A stretch of DNA of 64,000 nucleotides, from assembly GCA_964396555.1 (NCBI GenBank), contig CAYNFX010000001.1, positions 1 through 64,000 of the forward strand. Direction: 5' to 3'. The stretch is from Geofilum sp964396555 (GTDB lineage: Bacteria; Bacteroidota; Bacteroidia; Bacteroidales; Marinilabiliaceae). Position 1 is the first letter of the stretch, and every line of letters begins with the position of its first letter. Shown here piece after piece: positions 54,158 to 61,891 of the stretch. The translations under genes were made by a program, and so were the position numbers. The notes under the pieces were generated by a model. It ran no database searches. It was not told the origin of the DNA and saw nothing but the letters and a program-made list of their open reading frames with translations.

Positions 54158-54229
54158 TAGTCCCTAGGGGAATCGAACCCCTGTTTCCAGAATGAAAATC
54201 TGGCGTCCTAACCCCTAGACGAAGGGACC
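54158..54229 (-). tRNA. tRNA-Glu (anticodon TTC), copy 1
   Basis: The acceptor arms GGTCCCT and AGGGACT pair with a G-U first pair. The anticodon stem CCAGA/TCTGG with loop TTTTCAT gives TTC, which reads GAA/GAG. It lies 14 bases downstream of rpsT on the same strand. It is identical to copy 2 over its full length. Confidence 0.95.
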
Positions 54230-54243
54230 GGTTTCTCGGACGA

Positions 54244-54498
54244 TTAAGCCAGAGAATTAATATGGTTTGCCAAACTGGACTTTAGGTTTGCAGCCTTATT
54301 CTTGTGAATAATATTCTTCTTAGCCAATTTGTCAATCATGGACGCCACTTTCGGGTAAAGCTCTGATGCAGCAGCTTTCTCCGTGGTCAGACGCAGAACC
54401 TTGATAGCATTACGTGTAGTCTTTGCGTAATACCTGTTCCTCAAGTTACGGGTAAGGGTCTGCCTGATCCTCTTCTTTGATGATTGATGATTTGCCAT
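54244..54498 (-). CDS. rpsT: 30S ribosomal protein S20
   Basis: This 84-aa small-subunit protein starts MANHQSSKKRIRQTLTRNLRN and shows the helical, basic S20 pattern with AKKNIIHKNKAANLKSSLANHINSL at the end. It is the full family length. It lies between two identical tRNA-Glu genes, all on the minus strand and close enough to share one transcript (38 and 14 bases apart). Confidence 0.96.
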   Translation of the reverse strand: MANHQSSKKRIRQTLTRNLRNRYYAKTTRNAIKVLRLTTEKAAASELYPKVASMIDKLAKKNIIHKNKAANLKSSLANHINSLA

Positions 54499-54536
54499 CT
54501 CAGTTGTATAAATAAAGTTCTAATTGTTTTTACCTG

Positions 54537-54608
54537 TAGTCCCTAGGGGAATCGAACCCCTGTTTCCAGAATGAAAATCTGGCGTCCTAACCCCTAGACG
54601 AAGGGACC
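54537..54608 (-). tRNA. tRNA-Glu (anticodon TTC), copy 2
   Basis: It has the same sequence as the copy at 54158-54229, with the same fold and TTC anticodon. It lies upstream of rpsT on the minus strand and would be the first RNA of a tRNA-rpsT-tRNA transcript. Confidence 0.95.
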
Positions 54609-54787
54609 AATAATGGATACAATAAAAAATCGCTTTTCAATTGCGGATGCAAAGATATATCAAATTTGTTTTCTTCCAAATTTAAGAAACAAAAAAGTTG
54701 ATTTTTACCTATCGGCTAGTCTATGAAACTTTTATGCAGTTGGTCAAAAATTCCGGCAGATTGATTACACCATTACTGTTAGTCACA

Positions 54788-54795
54788 TACCTTTG
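54788..54795 (+). promoter_or_regulatory. -7 promoter element for nagB
   Basis: TACCTTTG matches TAnnTTTG, 62 bases before the start codon. TTGATT at 54761 may be the -33 element but the spacing is a few bases too long. Confidence 0.5.
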
Positions 54796-54857
54796 TTATT
54801 TTATTTGTCTCATTTTAGCAAACATTAGATCGGACATAACCTAAAACATTGATTGAC

Positions 54858-55655
54858 ATGGAGAATCAAACTATTATCTGGCAGCAAACAAAGGTTGCTA
54901 CACAAATTTTCGAAGCACCGGAAGAGGGTGCAAAATATGTAGCTGCCAAAGTTGCTGATTTTATTCGTAAGAGAAACAGTGAAGGACATTCCACAGTATT
55001 GGGACTAGCTACTGGCAACACCCCAATTCCTTTATATAGGGAACTTATAAGGCTTCACCAGGAAGAAGGGTTGAGTTTTAAAAATGTAATAAGTTTCAAT
55101 CTTGATGAGTATTATCCTATATCCCCTGAGGATCCAAACAGCTATCACAGCTTTATGTTCAGGAATCTATTTTCACATATAGATATTGACAAGGCAAATG
55201 TTCATATTCCTGTAGGCACTTTAGCTGAACAACTAATTGGTGAATATTGCGATGGGTATGAAAGGATGATAAGAGAAGCAGGAGGTATTGATATCCAGAT
55301 ACTTGGAATAGGTCGAGCTGGTCATATTGGCTTTAATGAGCCTGGATCTCAGCTTGATGATATTACTCGTCTTGTCACACTAAATCCGATGACAATAAAA
55401 GATGCAGCAGGTGATTTTGGAGGTGCTGAGTTTGTGCCAAGGCAGGCTTTAACCATGGGCGTAAAGACAATTATGGAAGCCAGGAAGGTGTTTTTACTTG
55501 GATGGGGAGAGAAGAAGGCTGGGATACTTGCCAGGGCTATTGAAGGACCTGTGGGTACAGACGTTCCTGCTTCCTTTTTGAAAAAGCATAAGGACACTGA
55601 GTTTATTCTCGACAGTGGTGCTGCATCAGGGTTAAGCAGTTGTAAAGCTCAATAG
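54858..55655 (+). CDS. nagB: Glucosamine-6-phosphate deaminase
   Basis: NagB (265 aa) turns glucosamine 6-phosphate into fructose 6-phosphate and ammonia. Its length is close to that of the E. coli enzyme. Seen are LGLATGNTPIPLYRELI (phosphate loop), SFNLDEYYPI (catalytic Asp of the LDEY motif), HIPVGTL and GHIGFNEPGS with His156 and Glu161. The usual G-x-D-G-H reads GIGRAGH, so the catalytic-triad Asp (D141 in E. coli) is Ala154. Related long Bacteroidota NagB proteins, as I recall, have Thr there, so this may be a lineage variant. The ATG at 54858 is preferred to TTG at 54849. Confidence 0.9.
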   Translation: MENQTIIWQQTKVATQIFEAPEEGAKYVAAKVADFIRKRNSEGHSTVLGLATGNTPIPLYRELIRLHQEEGLSFKNVISFNLDEYYPISPEDPNSYHSFMFRNLFSHIDIDKANVHIPVGTLAEQLIGEYCDGYERMIREAGGIDIQILGIGRAGHIGFNEPGSQLDDITRLVTLNPMTIKDAAGDFGGAEFVPRQALTMGVKTIMEARKVFLLGWGEKKAGILARAIEGPVGTDVPASFLKKHKDTEFILDSGAASGLSSCKAQ

Positions 55656-55895
55656 TAGAGAAAAACGCGCTGGACATCGACATAAGCTTAACATATTTAT
55701 GATTTCAAGCTCTGTTAATTTAATTTTTTTTCGTTCCTTTGTCTGTAACTAAAGTGGAGGGATTTGGCCGATTGCAACCACTCAAAAAAAATGCTAAAAC
55801 GCATCTTTTTGTTTGTCGACTTATAAATCCCTTGGAAGAATTTGTTTAACCGTGCTTTTGGCCTTCAGGCCAAAAGGCTATAATGTATTTTCGTT
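55656..55895. other. Intergenic region upstream of metK
   Basis: These 240 bases contain no gene. A hairpin near the metK start is the only clear structure. A SAM-II-type riboswitch was looked for and not recognised. Confidence 0.45.
55855..55876 (+). promoter_or_regulatory. Hairpin just upstream of metK
   Basis: The perfect 9-bp arms CTTTTGGCC and GGCCAAAAG (55855-55863 and 55868-55876) have a TTCA tetraloop and end 19 bases before the metK start. The hairpin lies where it could affect ribosome binding. Confidence 0.5.
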
Positions 55896-57146
55896 ATGGG
55901 ATATTTATTTACTTCAGAGTCTGTTTCGGAAGGACATCCGGACAAAGTAGCTGATCAGATTTCAGATGCAATACTTGATGAACTGCTTCGCCAGGATCCG
56001 GATTCACGTGTGGCATGCGAAACGTTTGTTACAACCGGTTTGGTAGTGGTTGGAGGCGAAATAAAAACAAGTGGCTATGTACCGGTACAAAAGGTTGTAA
56101 GGCGCGTAATTGAGCGTATAGGTTACAACAAGTCGGAGTATAAGTTTGATGCCGGCTCATGTGGTGTTATTTCTGTAATTCATGAACAGTCAGAAGACAT
56201 CAACAGGGGTGTAGACCGCGACTCGGAAGAGAATCAGGGAGCCGGTGACCAGGGTATGATGTTTGGCTATGCTTGCAAAGACACTGAGGACTATATGCCG
56301 CTTGCGCTTCATCTGTCACATCTGTTGCTTCTCGAACTGGCAGACATTCGTCGTGAAGGTAAGGATATGACCTATCTGAGACCCGACTCCAAGTCACAGG
56401 TCACATTGGAGTATTCAGATGATAATAAGCCTTTAAGGGTTCATACTATTGTAGTTTCTACTCAGCACGATTCTTTTGATAATGATGAGGTGAGGATGCT
56501 TGCAAAGATCAAAGAAGATGTGCAGAATATTCTGATCCCAAGGGTAATTAAAAAACTTAACTCATCAATTGCAGGTCTTTTCAGGGATTTCATTCTTCAT
56601 GTCAATCCTACAGGCAAGTTTGTAATTGGTGGCCCTCATGGTGATACCGGACTTACGGGTCGCAAGATAATTGTGGATACTTATGGCGGTAAAGGTGCTC
56701 ACGGCGGGGGAGCCTTTTCAGGTAAGGATAGCTCTAAGGTGGATCGTTCAGCTGCATATGCAGCACGTCATATTGCTAAGAATATGGTGGCAGCAGGGGT
56801 GGCAGACGAAATGCTTGTTCAGATAGCTTATGCGATTGGTGTGGCTCAACCTGTAGGTGTTTATGTAAATACCTATGAAACTTCAAAAGTTAAGTTGAGT
56901 GATGGGGAAATCGCAGCCCGCATTCAAAAAATCTTTGATCTTCGTCCTGGTATGATAATACGTCGCCTGGGATTGAAGAATCCAATCTTTGAAGCCACTG
57001 CAGCCTATGGTCACATGGGACGCAAACCTTATAAGGAGGTCGTGACCTTCAATGATAAAGGCAAGGAGGCAAAGAAAGAGGTTGAATTCTTTACCTGGGA
57101 GAAACTTGATTATGTTGACTCAATAAAGAAGGAATTTGGATTGTAA
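55896..57146 (+). CDS. metK: S-adenosylmethionine synthetase
   Basis: MetK (416 aa) makes SAM from methionine and ATP. Motifs present are YLFTSESVSEGHPDKVADQISDAILDELL (ATP-binding His and Asp), GAGDQGMMFGYA, KVDRSAAYAARHIAKNMVAAG and YGGKGAHGGGAFSGKD (P-loop). The C-terminus is typical of the Bacteroidota enzyme (FTWEKLDYVDSIKKEF). Downstream is a deacetylase-like gene in the same direction, probably separately controlled. Confidence 0.97.
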   Translation: MGYLFTSESVSEGHPDKVADQISDAILDELLRQDPDSRVACETFVTTGLVVVGGEIKTSGYVPVQKVVRRVIERIGYNKSEYKFDAGSCGVISVIHEQSEDINRGVDRDSEENQGAGDQGMMFGYACKDTEDYMPLALHLSHLLLLELADIRREGKDMTYLRPDSKSQVTLEYSDDNKPLRVHTIVVSTQHDSFDNDEVRMLAKIKEDVQNILIPRVIKKLNSSIAGLFRDFILHVNPTGKFVIGGPHGDTGLTGRKIIVDTYGGKGAHGGGAFSGKDSSKVDRSAAYAARHIAKNMVAAGVADEMLVQIAYAIGVAQPVGVYVNTYETSKVKLSDGEIAARIQKIFDLRPGMIIRRLGLKNPIFEATAAYGHMGRKPYKEVVTFNDKGKEAKKEVEFFTWEKLDYVDSIKKEFGL

Positions 57147-57204
57147 GAGGCTTTCTTCAAAAATTAGAAGTTTGACGAATTTAAGCTGACTATTATGACG
57201 AAAT

Positions 57205-58266
57205 ATGCATAATTTTATGCTTATGAAGCCTCTATTGCTATCGGTTGACTATGAGTTGTTTTATGGGGATGATGCAGGCACTGTTGAGAACTGTATGATT
57301 CGACCCTTGAACCACTTGATGGAAATATTGGAGCCAAGTGGGTCAAAAATGACGGTCTTTGTCGACGTTTTACATTATTACAGGTTGAAGGAGCTGGAAC
57401 GTGAAGTTCCAGATCTTCGTTTTGACCGTGAACTGATTGAGAAGCAGGTTTCTGTTTTACTGAAAAGAGGCCATGATATTCAGATGAACATTCATCCGCA
57501 CTGGTTGGATGCCAGGTGGGAGAACAATAAGTGGCGCTTTTCATACAATCGTTTTACAATACATCGCCTCTGGGATGAGGAAGATGAGACTGATATAAAT
57601 ACTATTACCGGTTGTATCACACAGAGCCGCATCCTCCTTGAGGAATTAGTCCGGAAAACTATCCCTGACTACAAAGTCAGGGTGTTCCGGGCCGGCGGAT
57701 ACAGGATTGAACCCTTTGGTAAAATCGCAGCTGCTCTTAAACAAAATGGAATAAGGGTGGATTCCTCTGCTGCCTATGGTATGGAGAGCTATAGTCCTGA
57801 GTTTTATTTTGACTATAGGAAGATGCCTTCAGGTATTCTTTATCGGTTTGAAAACAGTGTACTTAAGGAATCTAAGGAAGGATATTTCTGGGAATTTCCC
57901 AAAGGGACCGTAAAGGTTCCCTTTCACAGGAGAGCCCAGTTTTATATTCTGTGGAATTTTGTTCACACCAACAAGGGCACCTACGGAGATGGTAAGCGAC
58001 TAGGTTTCTTAAAGAAAGAGCAGTCAGGTCACCTATGGTCAAAGTTGGGAAGCAGGTATTATATGTTTAGTGCTGAAGGTACGGATTCAATAAGGTGGAA
58101 GTATCTGTACATAAGTAGCAGGCCATATTCACAGGTTGTGATCAACCTTAAGAACATGAGCCCTTTTGCCATGGAGGTCGTTAAGGACTCACTGAACAAG
58201 GAAGATATCTACTTTGTTTCTTTGCTTGACCGCATCAAAGAGCTTGGTGTATATAACGATTTATGA
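57205..58266 (+). CDS. Polysaccharide deacetylase-like protein
   Basis: This 353-aa protein has the polysaccharide-deacetylase (NodB-like) layout. The segment LLLSVDYELFYGD supplies the first Asp, HDIQMNIHPHW supplies an H-x3-H-like metal pair, and RVFRAGGYRIEPFG lies where an R-x-x-G motif is expected. A TFDDGP motif is not present, so it is a distant member. Possible starts are ATGs at 57205, 57217 and 57223 (MKPLLLSVDYELF); the last may be the real one. The next gene is a nucleotide-sugar dehydrogenase, pointing to surface polysaccharide work. Confidence 0.72.
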   Translation: MHNFMLMKPLLLSVDYELFYGDDAGTVENCMIRPLNHLMEILEPSGSKMTVFVDVLHYYRLKELEREVPDLRFDRELIEKQVSVLLKRGHDIQMNIHPHWLDARWENNKWRFSYNRFTIHRLWDEEDETDINTITGCITQSRILLEELVRKTIPDYKVRVFRAGGYRIEPFGKIAAALKQNGIRVDSSAAYGMESYSPEFYFDYRKMPSGILYRFENSVLKESKEGYFWEFPKGTVKVPFHRRAQFYILWNFVHTNKGTYGDGKRLGFLKKEQSGHLWSKLGSRYYMFSAEGTDSIRWKYLYISSRPYSQVVINLKNMSPFAMEVVKDSLNKEDIYFVSLLDRIKELGVYNDL

Positions 58267-58348
58267 CGTTCATCAAAGCATGATTCTTATTTTCAATCTT
58301 AGTAAAGGCAATTTTGTAACTTGCCCCTCATAAAACAATAAGGAGATT

Positions 58349-59638
58349 ATGTTTCAGCAGTTAATTGATAAAAAGGCAGTATTGTCCGTAACCGGTCTTG
58401 GATATGTAGGACTTCCAATTGCGCTTGAGTTTGCGCGTAAAATGAAGGTAATAGGTTTTGATTTGAACAGCGAAAGGGTCGAGCTTATGCGTAAGCATTT
58501 AGATCCTAGCAACGAGTTGGATGCCTCAGCATTTGAAGGTTGTGATATCGAGTTTACTAGCAATCCTGCAGATTTGGCCAAGGCAAGTTTCCATATTGTT
58601 GCGGTACCTACTCCAATCAATGAACACAAACTGCCAGATCTTAAACCTTTGCTAGGTGCTACCACATCAGTTGGTAAGGCTCTGAAGAAGGGTGACTACG
58701 TTGTGTTTGAATCAACAGTATATCCTGGATGTACCGAGGAAGACTGCGTCCCTATCCTTGAGGGAGAATCCGGGTTGAAGTTCAATGCCGATTTCAAGGT
58801 TGGTTATTCACCAGAACGGATCAATCCAGGTGATAAAGAGCATACACTTACCAAAATATTGAAGATTGTCTCCGGTTGCGATGATGAGTCTCTAAAGGAA
58901 ATATCAAAGGTCTATGGAGCGATCATAAGGGCAGGTATCTATGAGGCTAGCTCCATAAAGGTTGCTGAGGCTGCCAAGATTATAGAAAACACTCAGCGTG
59001 ATGTCAACATCGCGTTAATGAACGAACTATCACTGATATTCAACAAGCTTAATATAAATACTTACGAGGTGCTTGAGGCTGCCGGTACGAAGTGGAATTT
59101 CCTTAAGTTTTCTCCAGGTCTTGTTGGTGGACACTGTATAGGTGTGGATCCTTATTACCTGACTTACAAGGCTAACGAACTAGGCATTCACTCAAGGATT
59201 ATTAATGGAGGACGCATGATTAATGACGACATGGCGTCTTATATTGCTAATCAGATAGTAAAGCGCCTGATTTCTGCAGGTCATGCTATCAATGGTTCAA
59301 GGGTACTTGTGATGGGAGCTACGTTTAAGGAAAATGTAAGTGATATACGCAATTCAAAAGTTGCCGATATGGTATATGAGCTGAAATCCTTTAGTGTCAA
59401 TGTTGAAGTGGTGGACCCGCATGCATCTTCTAAGGAACTTTTAAAGGAGTATGGCTTTGGACTCGTTGATGCACCTACAGGTAAATATCATGCTGTTGTG
59501 GTTGCCGTCAACCACAACGAGTTTATGAAGATAAGCGATGAAGAGCTCAGAAACCTTTGCGTTGAAAACGGACTTTTTGTTGATATAAAAGGAGCCTTCC
59601 GCAAAAGGGATATTGGCCTTGAATATCTGAGCCTTTAA
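58349..59638 (+). CDS. Nucleotide sugar dehydrogenase (UDP-HexNAc type)
   Basis: This 429-aa enzyme oxidises a UDP-sugar to its uronic acid with NAD+. It has the NAD-binding GLGYVGLPIALEFA, the middle AEAAKIIENTQRDVNIALMNEL, and the catalytic Cys263 in GLVGGHCIGVDPYYL. The C-terminal domain has VLVMGATFKENVSDIRNSKVADMV. The GHCIGVDPYYLTYKA pattern fits the WbpO/TviB/WbpA branch (UDP-GlcNAc or UDP-GalNAc), not the UDP-glucose dehydrogenase branch. A clear Shine-Dalgarno AAGGAG precedes the start. It is part of a surface-polysaccharide precursor run with its neighbours. Confidence 0.93.
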   Translation: MFQQLIDKKAVLSVTGLGYVGLPIALEFARKMKVIGFDLNSERVELMRKHLDPSNELDASAFEGCDIEFTSNPADLAKASFHIVAVPTPINEHKLPDLKPLLGATTSVGKALKKGDYVVFESTVYPGCTEEDCVPILEGESGLKFNADFKVGYSPERINPGDKEHTLTKILKIVSGCDDESLKEISKVYGAIIRAGIYEASSIKVAEAAKIIENTQRDVNIALMNELSLIFNKLNINTYEVLEAAGTKWNFLKFSPGLVGGHCIGVDPYYLTYKANELGIHSRIINGGRMINDDMASYIANQIVKRLISAGHAINGSRVLVMGATFKENVSDIRNSKVADMVYELKSFSVNVEVVDPHASSKELLKEYGFGLVDAPTGKYHAVVVAVNHNEFMKISDEELRNLCVENGLFVDIKGAFRKRDIGLEYLSL

Positions 59639-59691
59639 TATAGGATTACAGTTTGGTTATACCGGACACATTATTTGGTATAAAGCAGGTT

Positions 59692-60174
59692 ATGAAGATA
59701 AATGCCGGGGATCTTAGTGTGCAAGACATTAGCATTGACGATGCCGATGCTTATCTTGAGATATTTGGCAACCCGGAGGTTGCCAAATATGATGATTTTC
59801 AACCAATAACAAGGGATGACCTGGATGCAGATATGTCACGTCTCTTGAGACAGACTGATAAAAGCCGCATACAGGAGTATGGTGTCAGGTTACACCCCGA
59901 TGACAAGATGATCGGGGTGATCACCATTGAGAGAAAGCGTCTGTACTACTATCTTGGATATCATTTCAATCCTGCCTTCCAAGGTAAAGGATATGCTGTT
60001 AGTTCAGTGCGAGCCTTTGTTAATGCATTGGATACTGAAAAGCAATCACGTCTCAGACTGGTGTCTGATCCTGAAAACAAAGCTTCGCTTGCTCTGGCTG
60101 GCAAGCTAGGATTTAAGTTTCTGAAGAGACGCAAGAACAAGGGAGCCCCAGAGCTGGTGTTTGTTTACAGATAG
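59692..60174 (+). CDS. GNAT family N-acetyltransferase (RimJ/RimL-like)
   Basis: This 160-aa acetyltransferase has the ADAYLEIFGNPEVAKYDDFQPITRDD front typical of the RimJ/RimL-like Acetyltransf_3 group, then GVITIERKRLYYYLGYHFNPAFQGKGYAVSSVRAFV with the Q/R-G-x-G-Y/A acetyl-CoA loop, and SDPENKASLALAGKLGFKF. The ATG at 59692 is preferred to the upstream TTG at 59653. The acceptor is unknown; its place after the UDP-sugar dehydrogenase allows, but does not show, a sugar amine substrate. Confidence 0.87.
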   Translation: MKINAGDLSVQDISIDDADAYLEIFGNPEVAKYDDFQPITRDDLDADMSRLLRQTDKSRIQEYGVRLHPDDKMIGVITIERKRLYYYLGYHFNPAFQGKGYAVSSVRAFVNALDTEKQSRLRLVSDPENKASLALAGKLGFKFLKRRKNKGAPELVFVYR

Positions 60175-60180
60175 CTATTC

Positions 60181-61185
60181 CTACTGCTGTCTAAACCATC
60201 TTGCCGCATTTTCAACGGCTTCAGTTATCGGTAGGAAGTGATAGTCAAACTGCTTGGAAAATTTCTCCGCAGAGTAGTATGATTCTGAATGTGCAGTGCG
60301 GGCAGTGTCCTTTGTAATTGCCGGAGCCTTTCCTGCAATGGAGCATAAAACGAGATTAATTCTCCATCCAAGTTCTGTGATCCATCGTGTGGCTTTAATA
60401 TAAGGAGGTCTTTTGCCCAGTGCTTGCGCTACGATGGTGAAGAATTCCCTGTATGTTAAGTTCTCGCTGTTAAGGATGTAGCGTTCGTTGACTACGTCAC
60501 TTTCCATAAGCATTATAGCAGCGTGAACTACATCACGTACATCTACAAATCCTGCTCCCCCGTTTGTGTAGAATGGCATTCCCTTTTGTACTGAGTAGAA
60601 TAGACGTCCGCTGCTTCGTTTCCAGTTTACAGGGCCTATTACTACTGCAGGATTAACTATTACGACAGGAAGTCCTTCCTTGGATGCGCGCCACACTTCC
60701 ATTTCAGCTCTGAACTTGCTGTATGAATACGCAGAACGGTAATCATCAGGTTGCCATTCCACGTTCTCGTCAATAATTTTGCTTTCAAGCTTCTTGCCAA
60801 GGGAGGAAACTGAACTCACATAACAAACCTTTTCTATTCCAGCCTGCAGGCATGCATTCATAAGGTTGGCAGTTCCCTCAGTATTTACCCGAAGCATTAG
60901 CTCAGATTCACCGGGATTGAACGAGACCCTGGCTGCAGCATGATATACGTGTTTGATTCCTTTAAGTGCATCCTCAAGGACGTAATAGTCAGTCACATCT
61001 GCTTCAACCCATTCTATTAGGTCAAGTTGCTTTTGTACATCTTCCTTATAAAACCTGAAGATTTTTTCTGTTTCAATGATATTCTTTCTATTTCTGTAAA
61101 TTGCTCTGACAGGATAGCCCTTTTCAGTAAGAAGATACAACAAATGTGACCCAACCAATCCTGTTCCGCCGCTTACTAATATCAT
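60181..61185 (-). CDS. NAD-dependent epimerase/dehydratase family protein
   Basis: This 334-aa extended short-chain dehydrogenase has the dinucleotide motif SGGTGLVGSHLLYLL at the N-terminus, the middle VYHAAARVSF and the catalytic Y-x-x-x-K as YSYSKFRAE. The C-terminal substrate domain has VVNERYILNSENLTYREFFTIVAQALG. This resembles the dihydroflavonol-reductase-like group of Bacteroidota rather than a UDP-galactose epimerase. The substrate is unknown. It converges with the acetyltransferase gene six bases away. Confidence 0.88.
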   Translation of the reverse strand: MILVSGGTGLVGSHLLYLLTEKGYPVRAIYRNRKNIIETEKIFRFYKEDVQKQLDLIEWVEADVTDYYVLEDALKGIKHVYHAAARVSFNPGESELMLRVNTEGTANLMNACLQAGIEKVCYVSSVSSLGKKLESKIIDENVEWQPDDYRSAYSYSKFRAEMEVWRASKEGLPVVIVNPAVVIGPVNWKRSSGRLFYSVQKGMPFYTNGGAGFVDVRDVVHAAIMLMESDVVNERYILNSENLTYREFFTIVAQALGKRPPYIKATRWITELGWRINLVLCSIAGKAPAITKDTARTAHSESYYSAEKFSKQFDYHFLPITEAVENAARWFRQQ

Positions 61186-61278
61186 AACCTCAGTTTATCT
61201 GTTTCAGAAATTGTTACTAAATTAGCAAATAAAATTATTTGGTAGTTCAAATGCCGAATATGATTAAACAATGAATTT

Positions 61279-61887
61279 ATGTTTTCTGGAATAGTTGAAG
61301 AGGCTGCAACAGTTGTTGCGTTAGAAAAGGAAGAGGGTAATCTCCATATAACCTTGAAGAGTTCGTTTACAAACGAGCTGAAAATAGATCAGAGCGTCGC
61401 ACATAATGGAGTCTGTCTTACGGTTGTGAAGACAGACGGTAATGTTTATACAGTGACTGCAATTTCTGAAACCCTTCAGAAGTCTAATCTTGGTTTGCTT
61501 GCTATAGGAGACAAGGTCAATCTAGAGCGCAGCATGCCTATGAACGGCCGTCTGGATGGGCATATTGTTCAGGGACATGTGGACCAAACTGCTGTATGTA
61601 CCGAAGTAAAGGAAGCAGACGGAAGCTGGTATTTTACGTTTAAGTATGACTTTGATAAAGCTAAGGCAGAACTGGGTTACATGACCGTTGAGAAAGGCTC
61701 AGCGTGCGTGAACGGTGTAAGTCTGACTGTAGTAAATAGCCGTATTGATAGCTTTTCAGTAGCTATAATTCCTTATACTTATCACCATACCAATTTCCAT
61801 CAAATCCAAGCTGGTACTGTCGTTAACCTTGAATTTGATATTGTCGGTAAATATATTAGCAGGATGATGGCTCTCAGGAATTCCTGA
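61279..61887 (+). CDS. ribE: Riboflavin synthase, alpha subunit
   Basis: This 202-aa enzyme makes riboflavin from two lumazine molecules. It has two lumazine-binding halves: the first starts MFSGIVEEAATVVALEKEEG with SVAHNGVCLTVV, and the second has GRLDGHIVQGHVDQTA and ACVNGVSLTVVNSRID. The length is normal. Its last codons lie inside a perfect palindrome shared with the end of the convergent DUF4270 gene. Confidence 0.96.
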   Translation: MFSGIVEEAATVVALEKEEGNLHITLKSSFTNELKIDQSVAHNGVCLTVVKTDGNVYTVTAISETLQKSNLGLLAIGDKVNLERSMPMNGRLDGHIVQGHVDQTAVCTEVKEADGSWYFTFKYDFDKAKAELGYMTVEKGSACVNGVSLTVVNSRIDSFSVAIIPYTYHHTNFHQIQAGTVVNLEFDIVGKYISRMMALRNS

Positions 61888-61891
61888 GAGC
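61870..61891. terminator. Perfect palindrome at convergent ends of ribE and DUF4270 gene
   Basis: GCTCTCAGGAA (61870-61880) is directly followed by its exact complement (61881-61891). The palindrome contains the ribE stop codon and abuts the stop of the minus-strand gene, so it may end both messages. T runs are absent. Confidence 0.65.

Noticed and set aside
55656..55895. SAM-II riboswitch upstream of metK
   Set aside because: No match to the conserved core that I know could be read; only one hairpin is seen.
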